From: JAZDLC01 sp043802345
GTDB taxonomy: Bacteria > Planctomycetota > B15-G4 > JADJEK01
Assembly (NCBI GenBank): GCA_043802345.1
Contig: JAZDLC010000374.1
Span: 1-9,486, forward strand
Direction: 5' to 3'
DNA: 9,486 nucleotides
Positions 7,113-9,486 of the stretch are shown here, piece by piece. Each line of letters begins with the position of its first letter. The first letter of the stretch is position 1. Below the pieces are notes generated by a model, which made no database searches, had not been told where the DNA came from, and was given only the letters and a program-made list of their open reading frames with translations. A program made the translations under genes and the position numbers.

Positions 7113-7476
7113 CGAAACCCTCCCTGATCTTCGTCAGAAGCTCGCCGGCGAGGTGCAACTGACTCGAGTTGGGGGCTGCCGAGGCGCCCAGAAGCTGAGT
7201 CAGGATGTACTCGTACAGCGCCTCCAGGCGCACGGCGACTTCGCCACCAGCTTCCTTGTCGAGCGCTCCGAACAGCTCGGAGACCAGCCCTCGTGCGCGG
7301 TTCAACTCCCTCCGGAACTGATTGCTGCCGGAGTGCCCCCGGGCTTGTTCGCAGCGATCCAGGGCCGTGATGGCGCCCGCGAGCACGCGCACCACGAGGC
7401 GAACCGGAGACGCGGTAAACAGGTCGTTGCGCTGGTAGGTGTTGGCCGGATAGCCGGCGAGAGTCAGATCAGGCAT
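7069..7476 (-). CDS. fliS: FliS, flagellin export chaperone
   Basis: FliS is a cytoplasmic four-helix chaperone that binds the C-terminal end of flagellin, stops early polymerisation and presents it to FlhA. The 135-residue length is typical. Family features are visible: YQRNDLFTASPVRLVVRVLA at residues 14-33 (usually Y..N...TASP..LI.MLYDG), RARGLVSELFGALDKEAGGE (60-79), and LEALYEYILTQLLGAS (84-99), matching the usual NL..LYDYM...L. The common MLYDG is replaced by RVLAG here, a modest change at the start of the protein. The gene starts 4 nt after the fliD stop without a clear Shine-Dalgarno, suggesting coupling to fliD, and its 3' end overlaps the following small gene. Flagellin itself is not in the window. 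Confidence 0.93.
   Translation of the reverse strand: MPDLTLAGYPANTYQRNDLFTASPVRLVVRVLAGAITALDRCEQARGHSGSNQFRRELNRARGLVSELFGALDKEAGGEVAVRLEALYEYILTQLLGASAAPNSSQLHLAGELLTKIREGFDVVLEADIERKQLS
7118..7124 (-). promoter_or_regulatory. Strong ribosome binding site inside fliS for the fliT-like gene
   Basis: GGGAGGG on the minus strand, five bases before the ATG at 7112. It lies inside the fliS coding region and supports the long-overlap start of the next gene over any later start. Confidence 0.65.
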
Positions 7477-7480
7477 GTTG

Positions 7481-9388
7481 CTATCTTGACTTGGTGAAGT
7501 TGGGGAACTGGAACGTAGACAGGAATGACTGTTGGGATTGGAGCCTGCCGATCACGGCCTCCAGGGAGGCGAATTTCTTGACCAGCATTTCGCGGTACTG
7601 CTCGACCCGGTCGTCCATCGTCTCGATGCGGTCATCAATCTTGCGGATCGACTCCTCCAGGCCGTCCAGCCTGGCGGCGACGGCGCCCGAAATCGGTTTG
7701 AGGAAGTTGTCCAGGAGCCCTTCCATCTTGACGAAGAAGCCGTCCGGACCGACCGTGAGGTTCGCCGACGTGGTGGTTGTTCCTATGTAGCGGAGCCTCA
7801 CGTCTTCCACGGTCGTTCCCGTGTCTCCCGTCAGGTACTGCCCCTCGCCGGTGGCGGCCTCGCCGTTGATGGTTCCCTGGATGTCCAACCCTATGGCGGC
7901 GAGCGACGTTGTTCCCACTCCGGTTGACCCGGCGCCGACCACCGTGTCGGACACGATACTGAAGCTGCCGGCCGAGCCGTAGCTGTCCGCGGCGAAGGTC
8001 AGCACCCCGCTGTCGTCGCTGGCGGAGACGTCGATACCGGCGCTGTTGAGGGCATTGTTGATCTTCGAGACGGCATCTGCCAGGGAATCGCCCGCACTGA
8101 GCTGAACGTCCACGGAGTTGCTCCCGAGAGTGATCGTGAGCATCTCGTCCGCCGTGAGCCCCCCAACGGCGAATGCCTGGGACGCCGCGGCACCGGCGCG
8201 AGTGGCGGCCTGGGTGACGTTGACCGCGTAGGTTCCGGCGGCCAGTTCGTCCGGGACGTCGTAGATCGAAAACCCGGTTCCGTCGATGGTGTCGCCGACC
8301 TTGGTGAACAGAGCCGCGAGGCCGTCGAGGTTCTCGTCCGCGGCCTCGTCGAACTTGGCCTCGTCGAACGAGAGTGTGCCGTCCCGTTGCAGTGAGAGCC
8401 CGACCTGTCCAAGAGTGGTGAGGGTTCCGCCCGGATAGCTGGCCTGGCCGTATTGCGACAAGATTTCGTTCTTGATGCGGCGAACCGTCGCTTCACCATT
8501 GAAGACGCCGGCGTTGTCCGTCAGTTCGGAGACCTTGATCTCCGAGTTGATGAACGACATCAGGTCGGAGTGCACGCCGACGTAGGCCTTGACCTTGGCC
8601 TTGATGTCGGCGACGTTGGAGCTGACCGTGACCGTGCTGCTGCCCACGCTGAGCAGATCGAGGCTCACGCCCGGAACGACGTCGTCGATGCTGTTTGTGG
8701 AGCGCGTGATGCTCAGGCCGTTGACCGTGGCGACGGCGTCGCTTCCAGCCACGAGATTGCTGAAGTTCAGGGCGGCGGCCAGGCCGGAGCCCCCCAGGTC
8801 ATCGGAGAAGGAGATGCTGTTGGCGGCGCCGGTCTCTTTCGAGGTGACGACCAGTCTGTATGGGCTTGCCCCTGTTCCCTCGTTGACGACGGTCGCCGTG
8901 ACGCCGATTTTCGCGTCGATGATGGCGTTCCGGATCCCCTCCAGAGTGTCCTCTCCGCTGTTGATGACCACGTCATGTTCGATGCCGCCGACAGTGATCT
9001 TCAGGGTGCCGGTGCCGAGATTGGTGGTGTCGAAATCGGCAAACCCGGCAGAGCCTTCTGACTCGGCCTTGGCCAGAGCCGACACCACGACGCTGAACGA
9101 GCCCGGCGCGGCGGAGCCGTCTGGGGTCGCATTCAGGACGGTATCATTTGAGACCGCGGCGGTGAAGGAGAGGAAGTCGGATGAGCGGCGGAGGTCGTCG
9201 GCGGCGTTCTGAAACGCCTCGAGCTTGCCCTTGAGCGAATCGTAGCGGGTCTTGAGTCGCTCGAACTGGCTCTGCCGACCCTGGAGGATGCTGATCGGCC
9301 TTCTGCGGACGCCGACCAGAGCAGCGATGATCGACTGCGTGTCGAGTCCGCTGGCGATGCCGCCGAAGGAGATGAGAGGATCAGCCAT
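7481..9388 (-). CDS. fliD: FliD (hook-associated protein 2), filament cap, with duplicated inner domain
   Basis: FliD is exported and forms the cap at the filament tip under which flagellin folds. The N-terminus ISFGGIASGLDTQSIIAAL (residues 6-24), followed by a helix at about 34-70, is the typical FliD_N opening. The C-terminus (about 555-635, with LDGLEESIRKIDDRIETMDD and the closing QSQQSFLSTF) is the coiled-coil part of the core. The 635 residues exceed the common 450-500. The excess is a segment of about 180 residues (about 367-550) between LAALFTKVGD and the final coiled coil. It carries a flagellin-IN-like unit (AGTYAVNVTQAATRA, then SLADAVSKINNALNSAGIDV) and repeats the plan of residues about 96-280. 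No Cys is seen and Ser, Thr, Ala, Gly and Asp dominate, as in exported axial proteins. ATG 9388 follows AGGAGG by five bases. Confidence 0.96.
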   Translation of the reverse strand: MADPLISFGGIASGLDTQSIIAALVGVRRRPISILQGRQSQFERLKTRYDSLKGKLEAFQNAADDLRRSSDFLSFTAAVSNDTVLNATPDGSAAPGSFSVVVSALAKAESEGSAGFADFDTTNLGTGTLKITVGGIEHDVVINSGEDTLEGIRNAIIDAKIGVTATVVNEGTGASPYRLVVTSKETGAANSISFSDDLGGSGLAAALNFSNLVAGSDAVATVNGLSITRSTNSIDDVVPGVSLDLLSVGSSTVTVSSNVADIKAKVKAYVGVHSDLMSFINSEIKVSELTDNAGVFNGEATVRRIKNEILSQYGQASYPGGTLTTLGQVGLSLQRDGTLSFDEAKFDEAADENLDGLAALFTKVGDTIDGTGFSIYDVPDELAAGTYAVNVTQAATRAGAAASQAFAVGGLTADEMLTITLGSNSVDVQLSAGDSLADAVSKINNALNSAGIDVSASDDSGVLTFAADSYGSAGSFSIVSDTVVGAGSTGVGTTSLAAIGLDIQGTINGEAATGEGQYLTGDTGTTVEDVRLRYIGTTTTSANLTVGPDGFFVKMEGLLDNFLKPISGAVAARLDGLEESIRKIDDRIETMDDRVEQYREMLVKKFASLEAVIGRLQSQQSFLSTFQFPNFTKSR

Positions 9389-9393
9389 GGCGG

Positions 9394-9399
9394 CCTCCT
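9394..9399 (-). promoter_or_regulatory. Consensus ribosome binding site of fliD
   Basis: A full AGGAGG on the minus strand, five bases before the fliD ATG at 9388. It is the strongest start signal in the window, in keeping with fliD being first in the visible operon. Confidence 0.75.
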
Positions 9400-9458
9400 G
9401 TGGTGACGGGGCGGGGCGTGGAAAGGGTCAGCGATCGGAGCCGGGCGGGGGGCGCGGC

Positions 9459-9472
9459 GCAAAACCCCGGCC
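9459..9472 (-). promoter_or_regulatory. Candidate sigma-54 type -24/-12 element upstream of fliD
   Basis: On the minus strand this reads GGCCGGGGTTTTGC. It has the required GG-N10-GC spacing and a full TTGC at the -12 part, but only four of six matches to GGCACG at the -24 part. It would start transcription near 9447 and leave a leader of roughly 60 nt. Sigma-54 promoters drive flagellar genes in many bacteria. The flanking DNA is very G-rich, so a chance match is quite possible, and any activator sites would lie outside the window. Confidence 0.3.
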
Positions 9473-9480
9473 CCCCCCCC
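9471..9480. repeat. Homopolymer C10 (G10 on the coding strand) near the window edge
   Basis: Ten C in a row on the plus strand, within a low-complexity G/C-only stretch from 9465 to 9482. It touches the -24 side of the candidate promoter. It could be a slippage-prone tract, or a sequencing or assembly artefact at a contig end; the sequence alone cannot separate these. Confidence 0.6.
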
Positions 9481-9486
9481 GCACCC

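Overview
The whole window is one block of flagellar genes, all on the minus strand. It reads from high to low coordinate as fliD - fliS - fliT-like - fliO - fliP - fliQ - fliR - flhB - flhA - flhF. The DNA is visibly GC-rich and codons end mostly in G or C. Gene overlaps and very short gaps (ATGA overlaps at flhB/flhA and flhA/flhF, a 1-nt overlap at fliO/fliP, 3-11 nt elsewhere) point to one co-transcribed, translationally coupled operon. The only real internal gap is 122 nt, between the fliT-like gene and fliO. The genes indicate a motile, high-GC bacterium. I cannot assign a phylum from the sequence, and no rRNA, tRNA or mobile element is present.

Layout. Positions 9389-9486 are a leader upstream of fliD. 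It has a strong ribosome binding site, a possible sigma-54 type -24/-12 element and a 10-nt C run (G on the coding strand) almost at the window edge. Positions 6738-9388 hold the filament-cap module: the cap protein FliD, the flagellin chaperone FliS and a small helical protein in the place where FliT usually sits. Positions 1005-6615 hold the export-gate module: FliO (assembly factor), FliP, FliQ and FliR (the gate core), FlhB (substrate-specificity switch) and FlhA (export engine and chaperone docking platform). Positions 1-1008 hold the SRP-type GTPase FlhF, which runs off the left edge.

The products act together. FliP/Q/R with FlhB form the membrane channel and FlhA forms the ring below it. 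FliO helps assemble FliP. FlhF normally sets where the flagellum is built. FliS delivers flagellin to FlhA, and FliD caps the growing filament. Joining the cap/chaperone module directly to the export-gate module is a less usual arrangement.

I see no undescribed biological system here. The points most worth a second look are: an internal duplication in FliD, which gives it a second flagellin-IN-like unit; an FlhF with several SRP-GTPase signature residues replaced; the unrecognised small gene that overlaps fliS by 44 nt; and the two non-coding stretches.
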